A stretch of 20,305 bases of DNA. Source: Methylobacillus methanolivorans (lineage in GTDB: Bacteria > Pseudomonadota > Gammaproteobacteria > Burkholderiales > Methylophilaceae). A model generated the notes under the pieces. The model searched no databases and had not been told where the DNA came from. It worked only from the letters and a program-made list of their open reading frames with translations. Positions 1-7,160 of this stretch are shown in pieces. Numbering within the stretch: the first letter of the stretch is position 1; each line of letters begins with the position of its first letter. The translations under genes were made by a program, and so were the position numbers. The stretch is from contig NZ_JBIWXY010000004.1 in the NCBI RefSeq assembly GCF_044751345.1, forward strand, positions 1 through 20,305, written 5' to 3'.

Positions 1-17
1 TGGTGAGCTATTGAAAT

Positions 18-617
18 TTATTGAAACAAAGACATGCGCTTAAGGATATTGTCTTTATCAATGAGCTGATGCTTGAATACCGCAGCAATATGCAAGCCGA
101 TCAATAAAATAAGTATAGTGGCAGAGAGTTCGTGAGCGTCTACGAAAAAGTCTCGCAAACCAGCATTATCCAAACCTGGCAAAACAGGTACAGAGAACCA
201 ATGCAGGCCATATTTACTGTATAGAGTAGTCAATAGCCCTGTCGCTGGCATCACTACCATCATGAGATACAGCAAATGATGCGTGCCATGTGCCAGCACT
301 TTTTCCCAGCGCTTCATGGAGTCAGGCAAAGCTGGCGGCCTATGCATCAAACGCCAATATAACCTTAGCCCGACCAAGAGAAACACGGTGAAACCTATAG
401 ACTTGTGTAAATTGAAATAAAAAGTACGAGAGGTCGCTGCTTCTGCCAGATGGATGCTGTATAACCCAAGATCGAACAGATCAATATTCGTTATCTTGTC
501 TCCCCCTTTGGGCAGCTCGTTCATATACCAACCCAGGGCAAATAGGGCAAGGATGGCAATACCAATCAGCCAGTGCAAGATAACAGCGACTTTGGTATAC
601 CTAATAGTGTTATTCAT
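18..617 (-). CDS. cytochrome b561 family protein
   Basis: This 199-residue protein is a di-haem membrane cytochrome of the CybB/b561 type, which passes electrons between quinol and periplasmic or membrane partners. Four membrane segments are visible at about residues 8-30, 72-90, 112-130 and 163-182. Four histidines sit where the family places its haem ligands: H15 (ILHW), H71 (NLHKS), H162 (DAHEL) and H176 (GLHIA). Between helices 1 and 2 there is a long loop (about residues 35-68), longer than in E. coli CybB. The ATG at 617 has only a weak ribosome site. The gene lies downstream of the secreted beta-propeller gene on the same strand but behind a terminator, so it is probably its own unit or fed by read-through. 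The family call is firm; the electron donor and acceptor cannot be read from the sequence. Confidence 0.9.
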   Translation of the reverse strand: MNNTIRYTKVAVILHWLIGIAILALFALGWYMNELPKGGDKITNIDLFDLGLYSIHLAEAATSRTFYFNLHKSIGFTVFLLVGLRLYWRLMHRPPALPDSMKRWEKVLAHGTHHLLYLMMVVMPATGLLTTLYSKYGLHWFSVPVLPGLDNAGLRDFFVDAHELSATILILLIGLHIAAVFKHQLIDKDNILKRMSLFQ

Positions 618-630
618 GATGTTTCTAGCC

Positions 631-677
631 TAAAAAGCCCTCTGCACTAAACCAATTACATGGTGAGCACAGAGGGC
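631..677 (-). terminator. Rho-independent terminator after the beta-propeller gene
   Basis: An 8-bp stem pairs 670-677 with 637-644 (GCCCTCTG/CAGAGGGC) around a long loop of 25 nt. Read on the minus strand it is followed by TTTTT at 636-632. It lies 23 bp past the stop of the beta-propeller gene and just ahead of the cytochrome b561 start. Confidence 0.65.
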
Positions 678-699
678 CGATATCAACCAACAAGCGGAA

Positions 700-1653
700 T
701 TAGTGGACGAAGACACCCCATGGTGTATCGCCTACTGGAATTTCTTTCAGGGCTTTGTCATTAACAGTGTCAACGACAGTGACCGAGTTTGATTTCCCGT
801 TGGCGACATAAAGCTTCTTGCCGTCCGGTGTCAGTGACATGTTCCATGGGCGCTTGCCAACTGGAATGGTCGCGGTCACTTTATTGGTAGCTGTATCAAT
901 CACAGACAAACTACCATCGCCACCATTGGAGATATACACCTTCTTGCCATTTGGCAATACTTGAACCCCATTAGAGCGCTGCCCCACTGGAATGGTCGCA
1001 ATCACTTCATGTTTGCTGGTGTCGAACACAGAGACCGTACCAGCGGCTTCATTGGCAACATAGGCACGAGAGCTATCTGGCAGGAAGCCAATACCACGCG
1101 GACGCTCACCCACTTCAACCAGCTTGATGGAAGTACGTTTGGCGACATCCACGACATCCACATACTTAGCCTCTTCTGCACTCACATACATCCATTTACC
1201 ATCAGGGCTGAATTCGGCATGTTCAGGGTTTTTGCCCTGCATTTTGACGATATAGCTCACTTTGTGCGTATTGGTATCAATCACAGCGACGCTATTATCT
1301 TCCTCATTTGCAGCAGAAATCCATCTGCCATCATGGGAGATACCTACGCCTTCGGGAGACTCTTCAAGCTTGATCTTATCAGTCACTTTTTTAGTCTGAA
1401 GATCAATCACCAGCAAGGAGTTTTGCTTTTGGTCACTGACAAAAATGTATTTGCCATCCTTAGTAATCGCCGCGCCACGTGGCTTCTTACCGGCGTCAAA
1501 GGTATCGACTACTTTATCCGTTTGGGTGTCAATGACAGAAATAGAGCCTGACTTCTCATTGGTGGAATAAGCGAAAGGTGCTGCGAGCAGAGAGCCTGAA
1601 AACGCCAGCGCAGCGGCTGCCGTGATGAGCTTTAACTCAAATTTGCATTGCAT
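700..1653 (-). CDS. secreted YVTN-type beta-propeller protein, PQQ-catabolism associated
   Basis: This 317-residue exported protein resembles the beta-propeller proteins found beside PQQ-dependent dehydrogenase systems (TIGR03866-like). A signal peptide with a hydrophobic core (about residues 9-24) ends near LLA|AP. The mature part is a tandem series of roughly 42-residue blades, each carrying motifs such as SVIDT, the PDGK turn and YVAN or YISN, about seven in all, as expected for a closed propeller. The start chosen is the ATG at 1651-1653, because GGAGA (1664-1660) lies 6 bases before it; the ATG two codons upstream is only one base from that site. It is divergent from the zinc-hydrolase gene, which supports a shared quinoprotein role. 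No catalytic residue is evident, so it may be a scaffold or binding protein. The fold is certain; the PQQ link is family knowledge plus context. Confidence 0.85.
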   Translation of the reverse strand: MQCKFELKLITAAAALAFSGSLLAAPFAYSTNEKSGSISVIDTQTDKVVDTFDAGKKPRGAAITKDGKYIFVSDQKQNSLLVIDLQTKKVTDKIKLEESPEGVGISHDGRWISAANEEDNSVAVIDTNTHKVSYIVKMQGKNPEHAEFSPDGKWMYVSAEEAKYVDVVDVAKRTSIKLVEVGERPRGIGFLPDSSRAYVANEAAGTVSVFDTSKHEVIATIPVGQRSNGVQVLPNGKKVYISNGGDGSLSVIDTATNKVTATIPVGKRPWNMSLTPDGKKLYVANGKSNSVTVVDTVNDKALKEIPVGDTPWGVFVH

Positions 1654-1659
1654 ATACAT

Positions 1660-1664
1660 TCTCC
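1660..1664 (-). promoter_or_regulatory. ribosome binding site deciding the beta-propeller start
   Basis: GGAGA on the minus strand sits 6 bases before the ATG at 1653-1651, but only one base or less before the in-frame ATG at 1659-1657. The spacing favours the downstream start. Confidence 0.6.
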
Positions 1665-1808
1665 AATAGTGTTTGAATTGCTGTTTTTATCGTTGATATC
1701 TTTATATAACGCATTGTTTCAGACGCTGCGATACTTCTCAAGTTCAATTCTAGTGTTTACAGAACAGTATATAGGCATTTAACATGCAATTTTTGCAGGT
1801 CCCTTACT

Positions 1809-2750
1809 ATGTCTCTGCGATTTACCCCATACTTCACCAGCTTGCTATTTCTCGTCGGCTGTTTCTGGCTGTTACCCGTGTATGGTGCACCTGTAACATT
1901 GCCAGTACAACAGGTTGCACCTGGGGTATATATGCACCAAGGTGCTCATCTGGACCTAGATGAGGGTTATCAAGGCGACATTAGTAATATTGGTTTTATC
2001 GTCGGAAAAATGGGCGTTGCCGTCATTGACACAGGTGGTAGCAAACAAGTTGGCGAGGCACTACTAGCCTCCATCCGTCGGGTGACCAATCTCCCGATAT
2101 TGTATGTGATCAATACCCACATTCACCCCGACCACATTTTTGGCAATGCTGCATTTACATCTGAACACCCTGTGTTTATCGGCCATGCAAAATTAGCGAA
2201 TGCCATGGCATTACGTCACGATGCCTATTTACGCCAAGGCCAGCATCTTTTAGGTGAACAATTCTCTGGTAGCGATGTTATCCCGCCCTCAAAACTAGTA
2301 GACACTCAGCTAGAACTTGACCTCGGCAGCAGAAAACTCCTACTGACAGCTTACCCTAATGCCCATACCAATACCGACCTCACGGTACTGGACGAAAATA
2401 CCCAGACGTTATGGACCGGGGATTTACTGTTTATCGAGCGCACGCCCTCTTTGGATGGAGACATCAAGGGGTGGCTATCTGCCATTGAACAACTCAAGCA
2501 GCTGCAAGGTATTCAACATGTCATCCCTGGGCATGGCCCCGCTACGGATAACTTTGCAATTGCGTTAGATAAACAGGCACTTTATCTCAACCTGTTATTG
2601 CATGATGTCCGTGATGCCATTAAGAAAGGGAAAAGTATGGAAGAGACCATGGATACTGCGGCTCATGCTGAAGAGGGCCATTGGCAGCTCTTCAATACAA
2701 TCAATCGGCGCAATATCAACCTACTGTTCCCTGTATTGGAGTGGGAATAA
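1809..2750 (+). CDS. periplasmic metallo-beta-lactamase-fold hydrolase, quinoprotein relay type
   Basis: This 313-residue protein has the full zinc-binding set of the metallo-beta-lactamase fold: HIHPDH at 104-109 (H104, H106, D108, H109), H186 (NAHTNTD), D205 (WTGD) and H242 (PGHGP). The N-terminus is hydrophobic (about residues 9-25) with a likely signal-peptidase I site at VYG|AP. An LVGC sequence ending at C18 could instead be a lipobox, but the hydrophobic stretch continues past it. Secreted members of this subgroup (SoxH-related; 'quinoprotein relay system zinc metallohydrolase') occur with PQQ-dependent dehydrogenases. Their substrate is unknown. The divergent neighbour is a PQQ-associated beta-propeller, which supports that reading. 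The ATG at 1809 follows a modest AGG site. The fold and zinc site are clear; the subfamily is my inference. Confidence 0.85.
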   Translation: MSLRFTPYFTSLLFLVGCFWLLPVYGAPVTLPVQQVAPGVYMHQGAHLDLDEGYQGDISNIGFIVGKMGVAVIDTGGSKQVGEALLASIRRVTNLPILYVINTHIHPDHIFGNAAFTSEHPVFIGHAKLANAMALRHDAYLRQGQHLLGEQFSGSDVIPPSKLVDTQLELDLGSRKLLLTAYPNAHTNTDLTVLDENTQTLWTGDLLFIERTPSLDGDIKGWLSAIEQLKQLQGIQHVIPGHGPATDNFAIALDKQALYLNLLLHDVRDAIKKGKSMEETMDTAAHAEEGHWQLFNTINRRNINLLFPVLEWE

Positions 2751-2827
2751 TTCCAAACAGACCGTGATGGTCAGTCTATAATCAGCGAACTTTTCTTCGA
2801 TAACGCACAGTCATTCATTTTAATACC

Positions 2828-3655
2828 TTGGTTGCTATCGCCCAATCTGCCTCATTACCAACAACAAGTAATCACAGCATCAGCTGGGCTATCTTGGCAT
2901 CGTTGGCATTGCACATCATGCTATTGATGCAGCTACCCATCCTAGATTTTACTTCGCAAGAAACACCTGAACCGCAAATCCTGCAAGTTGAATTAGCGTT
3001 AACACCTAGCACTGAACAATCCACTGCCATACCAGAACCGCAAACCAGCACGCCCATAGAGCCGGTAAAACAGGTAGAACCGGAGCCTACTCCTGTCATT
3101 CCCAAGCCCAGCCCTAAAGCTGTGCCACCACCGCCTAAGCAAACGCCCAAACAACAAGATCCTGAGCCGCCTCGTACCACAGAAAAACCCGTGGAGCACC
3201 ACGCAGAAAATGCTGCTGCTCCCGCCATGCCTGATGTCATGACAGCACCACCGCGAGAAAGCGCTGCACCAACGCCTGTGCCAACAGTAGCACCTCCAGC
3301 ACCAGAGCCTACCCCCGCACCACAGCCTACTGGCCCAAGCCAACAGGATATAGATGCTGCCCGTAGCTTATATGGCAGCCTGCTTTCTCGTGCCATTGCC
3401 AAATATAAGCAATACCCGCGTATCGCACAGATGAGGGGCTGGGAGGGAGAAGTACTCTTGGAAGTGCATTGTGACGAAAAAGGCCATGTTCTTTCGACAC
3501 ATGTAAAAAAATCCAGCGGACATAACGTACTAGATGAGCAAGCCATCACTATGGTTAAAAAGGCATCGCCACTCCCTCAACCGCCTGAAATATTGCGCAA
3601 CAGCAAGAACCTTGTCATCTTGGTACCTGTGCCATTTTCACTAGAGTCGTCATGA
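2828..3655 (+). CDS. tonB: energy transducer TonB
   Basis: This 275-residue protein couples the inner-membrane proton gradient to outer-membrane receptors. It has the three expected parts: one N-terminal membrane helix (about 17-36) carrying the SxxxH motif (S25-LAL-H29) that contacts ExbB/ExbD, a proline-rich periplasmic spacer (about 60-170) full of Pro-Glu and Pro-Lys runs, and a C-terminal TonB domain (about 180-275) with the KYKQYPRIA motif. A TTG start at 2828 is used. An in-frame TAA at 2801 limits extension, the only earlier candidate is an ATT, and the first ATGs downstream lie inside the membrane helix. No exbB or exbD is adjacent. The stop overlaps the next gene's ATG (ATGA), so the kinase gene is translationally coupled to it. 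A TonB-dependent receptor lies about 13 kb away in this window. Confidence 0.92.
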   Translation: MVAIAQSASLPTTSNHSISWAILASLALHIMLLMQLPILDFTSQETPEPQILQVELALTPSTEQSTAIPEPQTSTPIEPVKQVEPEPTPVIPKPSPKAVPPPPKQTPKQQDPEPPRTTEKPVEHHAENAAAPAMPDVMTAPPRESAAPTPVPTVAPPAPEPTPAPQPTGPSQQDIDAARSLYGSLLSRAIAKYKQYPRIAQMRGWEGEVLLEVHCDEKGHVLSTHVKKSSGHNVLDEQAITMVKKASPLPQPPEILRNSKNLVILVPVPFSLESS

Positions 3656-5121
3656 GTAAGGCTCCCCAGGCAAAATCTCTCAAGGATGTATTGCTAATCC
3701 ATGAGTTGACGTTCTTCCTTCTGGTTATTCTGGCAGGTACAGCAGGCGTTATTGGCATGCGTATCTGGGATCAATCCTCTCAAGAGTCACAGCGCATCCA
3801 CCTCATGGTGCAGGAAATCCAGCAAACCCGCGGGGATTTGTACCGACAAATGAAAGAGTTGTTCGACTTGCACTTCCTCAAGGATCCACAAGCGCAAGAG
3901 GAATATAACGTCTACACCCTTTCCATTGATGCGCATTTCCGCAAGCTATTGGAGTTAACTGCCGATAACGAAGAAAAAACTGCCATCATGGAGTTGAACG
4001 CGAGTTATCAGGAATTGATCCAAGAAACCCAGAACATTTTTGCGCTGGTTGAGGATTACAACAACGCCGAATTGGAAAAGGCACTGAATACTCACCTAGA
4101 ATCCAGTATTTTCCATCATTATGAAATCATTTCCGCACGTGCCGAGCGCCTACTACTCCTAAAGCACCGAGAGCTTTCATCCCGGCTGGAAGATGTTAAA
4201 CACACGGCATTCACCTTACTCATCATTCCCATTGGGCTTGCGTTACTCTTGCTCGTGTTTTCGCATATTTTCCTCAAGCGAGCCATCGTTCGCCCTATTC
4301 GCAATGTATTGCATGCCACCAGTGAAATCAGCGCGGGGAACCTAGATCACAAAGCACCGGAGGAGGGTGTTGCTGAGTTGACAGCACTATCCTCAGCCAT
4401 CAACACCATGGCACAGGAACTCAGCCGTAGCCAAGAAGCGCTAGTTCGCTCGGAAAAACAAGCTGCCCTTGGCCTTCTCGTCCCCATGCTGGCGCACAAT
4501 ATCCGCAACCCACTTGCCAGTATTCGTGCCACTGCCCAAGTCGCAGACAGCCAACATCTTGACCAGGAAACCCGTGACTCCTTGATCGCCATCATCAGTA
4601 CCGTAGATCGCCTGGATCGCTGGACTCGTGGCCTCTTGGCATACTTGCACCCCCTCAAGCCCCACCCAAGCCCCACAACGCTACGCTTGGTATTACAAGG
4701 TGCCATGGCACCACTACAGCAAAAAATCCAGGAAAAGAAAATTTCAATCCAACTGCCCGATTGGCAAGACCTCAATGACCGCATGTTTACTGATGAAAAC
4801 TTGCTGGAACAAGCATTGTATAACTTGTTACTCAACGCGGTAGAGGCCTCCCCGCAGGGTAGTGAAATCACTATCCAATGTAATGCCTTTGATGAGAGCC
4901 TGCACATTACGATCAATGATCAAGGCCCCGGCATGCCATTTACTCCTGATCCTCATGCAGCCAGCCCAGGGCCAACGACCAAGCGTTTTGGCACCGGGTT
5001 AGGTATTCCCTTTGCTTTCAAGGTGATGGAAACTCTGTCCGGCCACATCCACTTCAATAACCGTGTCAAAGGTGGTACTTCCACCGAGCTCACACTGCCT
5101 CGCGACCATCAAGCTGAATAA
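3652..5121 (+). CDS. orphan sensor histidine kinase with HAMP domain
   Basis: This 489-residue membrane kinase autophosphorylates on histidine in response to a periplasmic cue. Two membrane helices (about 18-37 and 184-208) bracket a mostly helical periplasmic domain of about 145 residues, rich in charged residues and resembling a four-helix-bundle sensor. A HAMP linker follows (about 209-262). The dimerisation/phosphoacceptor motif is AHNIRNPLAS with H282. The ATP-binding domain has an N box (NLLLNAVEAS, 391-400), G1 (DQGPGMP, 423-429) and G2 (GTGLGIP, 447-453). The HNIRNPL form is common in kinases that partner NtrC-like sigma-54 activators. No response regulator is adjacent: the next gene is a peroxiredoxin. 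The ATG overlaps the tonB stop by 4 bases. What it senses cannot be read; a link to TonB-dependent uptake or periplasmic redox is a guess. Confidence 0.92.
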   Translation: MSKAPQAKSLKDVLLIHELTFFLLVILAGTAGVIGMRIWDQSSQESQRIHLMVQEIQQTRGDLYRQMKELFDLHFLKDPQAQEEYNVYTLSIDAHFRKLLELTADNEEKTAIMELNASYQELIQETQNIFALVEDYNNAELEKALNTHLESSIFHHYEIISARAERLLLLKHRELSSRLEDVKHTAFTLLIIPIGLALLLLVFSHIFLKRAIVRPIRNVLHATSEISAGNLDHKAPEEGVAELTALSSAINTMAQELSRSQEALVRSEKQAALGLLVPMLAHNIRNPLASIRATAQVADSQHLDQETRDSLIAIISTVDRLDRWTRGLLAYLHPLKPHPSPTTLRLVLQGAMAPLQQKIQEKKISIQLPDWQDLNDRMFTDENLLEQALYNLLLNAVEASPQGSEITIQCNAFDESLHITINDQGPGMPFTPDPHAASPGPTTKRFGTGLGIPFAFKVMETLSGHIHFNNRVKGGTSTELTLPRDHQAE

Positions 5122-5205
5122 GGTGTTGAACGTTTTCACCATAAGCTGCTTGCCTTATCTCCGGTTTTTATCAACAATGAGAGCGTCTAGAGTTTATTGT
5201 CTACT

Positions 5206-5661
5206 ATGTTGAATCAAGCAATTCCTGATGTTGAATTACCTTCCACCAGCGGAAAAACTTTCAAGCTTTCCGACTTTATCGGCAAAAAACTGATCATCTA
5301 TTTTTACCCCAAGGACAACACCCCCGGCTGTACCAATCAAGGCAAAGATCTACGCGACCTTTACGAAGCGTTCCAAGCCAGCAATACGGAAATTGTCGGC
5401 ATCTCGCGTGATAGCCTCAAGTCGCACGAAAACTTTAAAGCCAAATTCAGCTTTCCTTTTGAGTTGCTATCAGATGTAGAAGAAAAAGCCTGTACGTTGT
5501 TCGACGTAATCAAAATGAAGAAGCTTTATGGTAAAGAAGTACGTGGCATAGAACGCAGCACTTTCGTTATCGACGAAAAAGGCGTTCTTGTTCGCGAGTG
5601 GCGCAAAGTGAAAGTGGACGGTCACGCCCAGCAAGTGCTCGAATTCATTCAATCCCTTTAA
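5206..5661 (+). CDS. bcp: thiol peroxidase, Bcp/PrxQ-type peroxiredoxin
   Basis: This protein of about 151 residues reduces hydroperoxides in the cytoplasm. The thioredoxin-fold active site YPKDNTPGCT carries the peroxidatic cysteine (C42 from this start; C45 if translation begins at the TTG at 5197). The usual resolving cysteine five residues later is missing (the sequence reads PGCTNQGKD), so the protein is atypical or 1-Cys. A second cysteine in the KACTLF segment matches the third, non-essential cysteine of E. coli Bcp and might substitute. The start is uncertain: ATG 5206 gives MLNQAIPDVELP, a normal family N-terminus, while TTG 5197 adds three residues; neither has a strong ribosome site. 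The phoH-like gene follows after 12 bases, so the two are probably co-transcribed. Confidence 0.9.
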   Translation: MLNQAIPDVELPSTSGKTFKLSDFIGKKLIIYFYPKDNTPGCTNQGKDLRDLYEAFQASNTEIVGISRDSLKSHENFKAKFSFPFELLSDVEEKACTLFDVIKMKKLYGKEVRGIERSTFVIDEKGVLVREWRKVKVDGHAQQVLEFIQSL

Positions 5662-5673
5662 AAAGGCAGCCAG

Positions 5674-7071
5674 ATGATCAGAAAGCGCGCAGCAAGCACC
5701 AAACTGTTTGTACTTGATACCAACGTGCTGATGCACGACCCGTCAAGCCTGTTTCGCTTTGAGGAGCATGACATCTATCTCCCCATGGTTACGCTGGAGG
5801 AGTTGGACAACAATAAGAAAGGCATGACTGAGGTCGCGCGCAATGCCCGGCAAGCGAGCCGCAACCTGGAAGAAATCGTTGGGAGCAATTTGGCAGACCT
5901 GGAAAAAGGCTGCCCACTTGCCATTAACGGTAATAAGCATGTCAGTGGCAAATTGTTCCTGCAAACCGAAGCAGTGGCTACAGAACTGCCGATGCTGGCT
6001 GGCAGCAAGGCCGACAACCAAATACTCAGCGTCGTGCTCAGCCTACAAACCTCGCAACCAAGCCGTGAGGTAGTCCTTGTCAGCAAGGATATCAATATCC
6101 GTATCAAGGCACGCGCAATTGGCGTTGCCGCCGAAGACTATTTCAATGACAAGGTACTAGAAGATACCGACCTGCTCTACTCCGGTATGAAGGAACTCCC
6201 AGCAGATTTTTGGGAGAAGCACAGCAAGGCCATGGAATCCTGGCAGGATGCTGGCAGAATGTTTTATCGCATCACAGGCCCTCTGTGTAAGAGCTTTCTC
6301 ATCAATGAGTTCGTCTATTACGAATATGAGAAACCTTTTCATGCGATTGTGCGCTCCATTGAGGGCAACACAGCCGTGCTGGAGGTAGTCAAGGACTACA
6401 CCCAGCCCAAGCATAATATCTGGGGCATTACCGCCCGCAACCGCGAGCAGAACTTCGCCTTGAATCTATTGATGGATCCCGAAGTGGATTTTGTCAGCCT
6501 GCTAGGCCAGGCAGGCACGGGTAAAACCCTGTTAACACTGGCTTCTGCCCTCACCCAGACATTAGACAAAAAGATTTACAGCGAAATCATCATGACCCGT
6601 GTCACGGTACCAGTCGGCGAAGATATTGGGTTCCTGCCTGGTACGGAGGAAGAAAAGATGGCGCCTTGGATGGGCGCGCTGGAGGACAACCTAGATGTGC
6701 TCAACAAATCTGATGAAGACGCTGGTGAATGGGGGCGGGCTGCGACTCAAGACCTGATCCGTACTCGCATCAAGGTAAAATCATTGAACTTCATGCGGGG
6801 TCGAACCTTCCTACATAAATTCCTCATCATTGATGAAGCCCAGAATTTAACGCCAAAACAAATGAAGACCCTCATTACTCGCGCAGGACCCGGGACTAAA
6901 GTCGTTTGTTTAGGTAATATTGCGCAAATTGATACGCCATACCTGACAGAAGGCAGTTCTGGCCTGACTTATGTGGTTGACCGCTTTAAGGGCTGGGGGC
7001 ATAACGGGCACGTCACTCTGGTGCGTGGTGAACGATCTAGGCTGGCTGATTTTGCAGCAGACATATTGTAA
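5674..7071 (+). CDS. PIN domain-PhoH family ATPase (PhoH2-type)
   Basis: This 465-residue protein fuses an N-terminal PIN nuclease domain (about 10-150) to a C-terminal PhoH P-loop ATPase (about 245-465). PIN acidic residues are visible at D15 (LDTNVL), E42/E43 (LEELDN), D114 (KADNQIL) and D139 (SKDINIR). The ATPase has Walker A GQAGTGKT (278-285) and Walker B FLIIDEAQ (383-390), followed by a conserved LGNIAQIDTPYL segment. Proteins of this architecture (PhoH2, YlaK) are described as sequence-specific RNA helicase-nucleases that act on RNA in the cytoplasm. All motifs are intact. In mycobacteria a small antitoxin-like gene (phoAT) precedes phoH2; here the upstream neighbour is bcp. An AAAAGG site about 7 bases before the ATG supports the start. 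The architecture is certain; the RNA target is unknown. Confidence 0.93.
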   Translation: MIRKRAASTKLFVLDTNVLMHDPSSLFRFEEHDIYLPMVTLEELDNNKKGMTEVARNARQASRNLEEIVGSNLADLEKGCPLAINGNKHVSGKLFLQTEAVATELPMLAGSKADNQILSVVLSLQTSQPSREVVLVSKDINIRIKARAIGVAAEDYFNDKVLEDTDLLYSGMKELPADFWEKHSKAMESWQDAGRMFYRITGPLCKSFLINEFVYYEYEKPFHAIVRSIEGNTAVLEVVKDYTQPKHNIWGITARNREQNFALNLLMDPEVDFVSLLGQAGTGKTLLTLASALTQTLDKKIYSEIIMTRVTVPVGEDIGFLPGTEEEKMAPWMGALEDNLDVLNKSDEDAGEWGRAATQDLIRTRIKVKSLNFMRGRTFLHKFLIIDEAQNLTPKQMKTLITRAGPGTKVVCLGNIAQIDTPYLTEGSSGLTYVVDRFKGWGHNGHVTLVRGERSRLADFAADIL

Positions 7072-7129
7072 TAATTGGTCACTACAATGACTCAATCTGG
7101 CATAGCCAGTCATAATGACAGGATAAATA

Positions 7130-7147
7130 CGCCCCTTGACCGGGGCG
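7130..7147 (+). repeat. GC-rich hairpin upstream of lplT
   Basis: CGCCCC (7130-7135) pairs with GGGGCG (7142-7147) around a 6-base loop. There is no T-run after it (the next bases are CGATAAAG), so it is not a classical terminator. It ends 13 bases before the lplT ATG, within the translation initiation region. Confidence 0.55.
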
Positions 7148-7160
7148 CGATAAAGCAGCG

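Noticed and set aside
961..1551. A 196-codon plus-strand frame opposite the beta-propeller gene
   Set aside because: The periodic sequence mirrors the propeller repeats on the other strand; there is no independent support.
2760..2772. Small hairpin GACC-GTGAT-GGTC after the zinc-hydrolase gene
   Set aside because: The stem has only 4 bp and no T-run, so it is not a credible terminator.
2872..3549. Gly-rich minus-strand frame opposite tonB
   Set aside because: The Gly/Ala-rich translation is the complement of the Pro-rich spacer of TonB.
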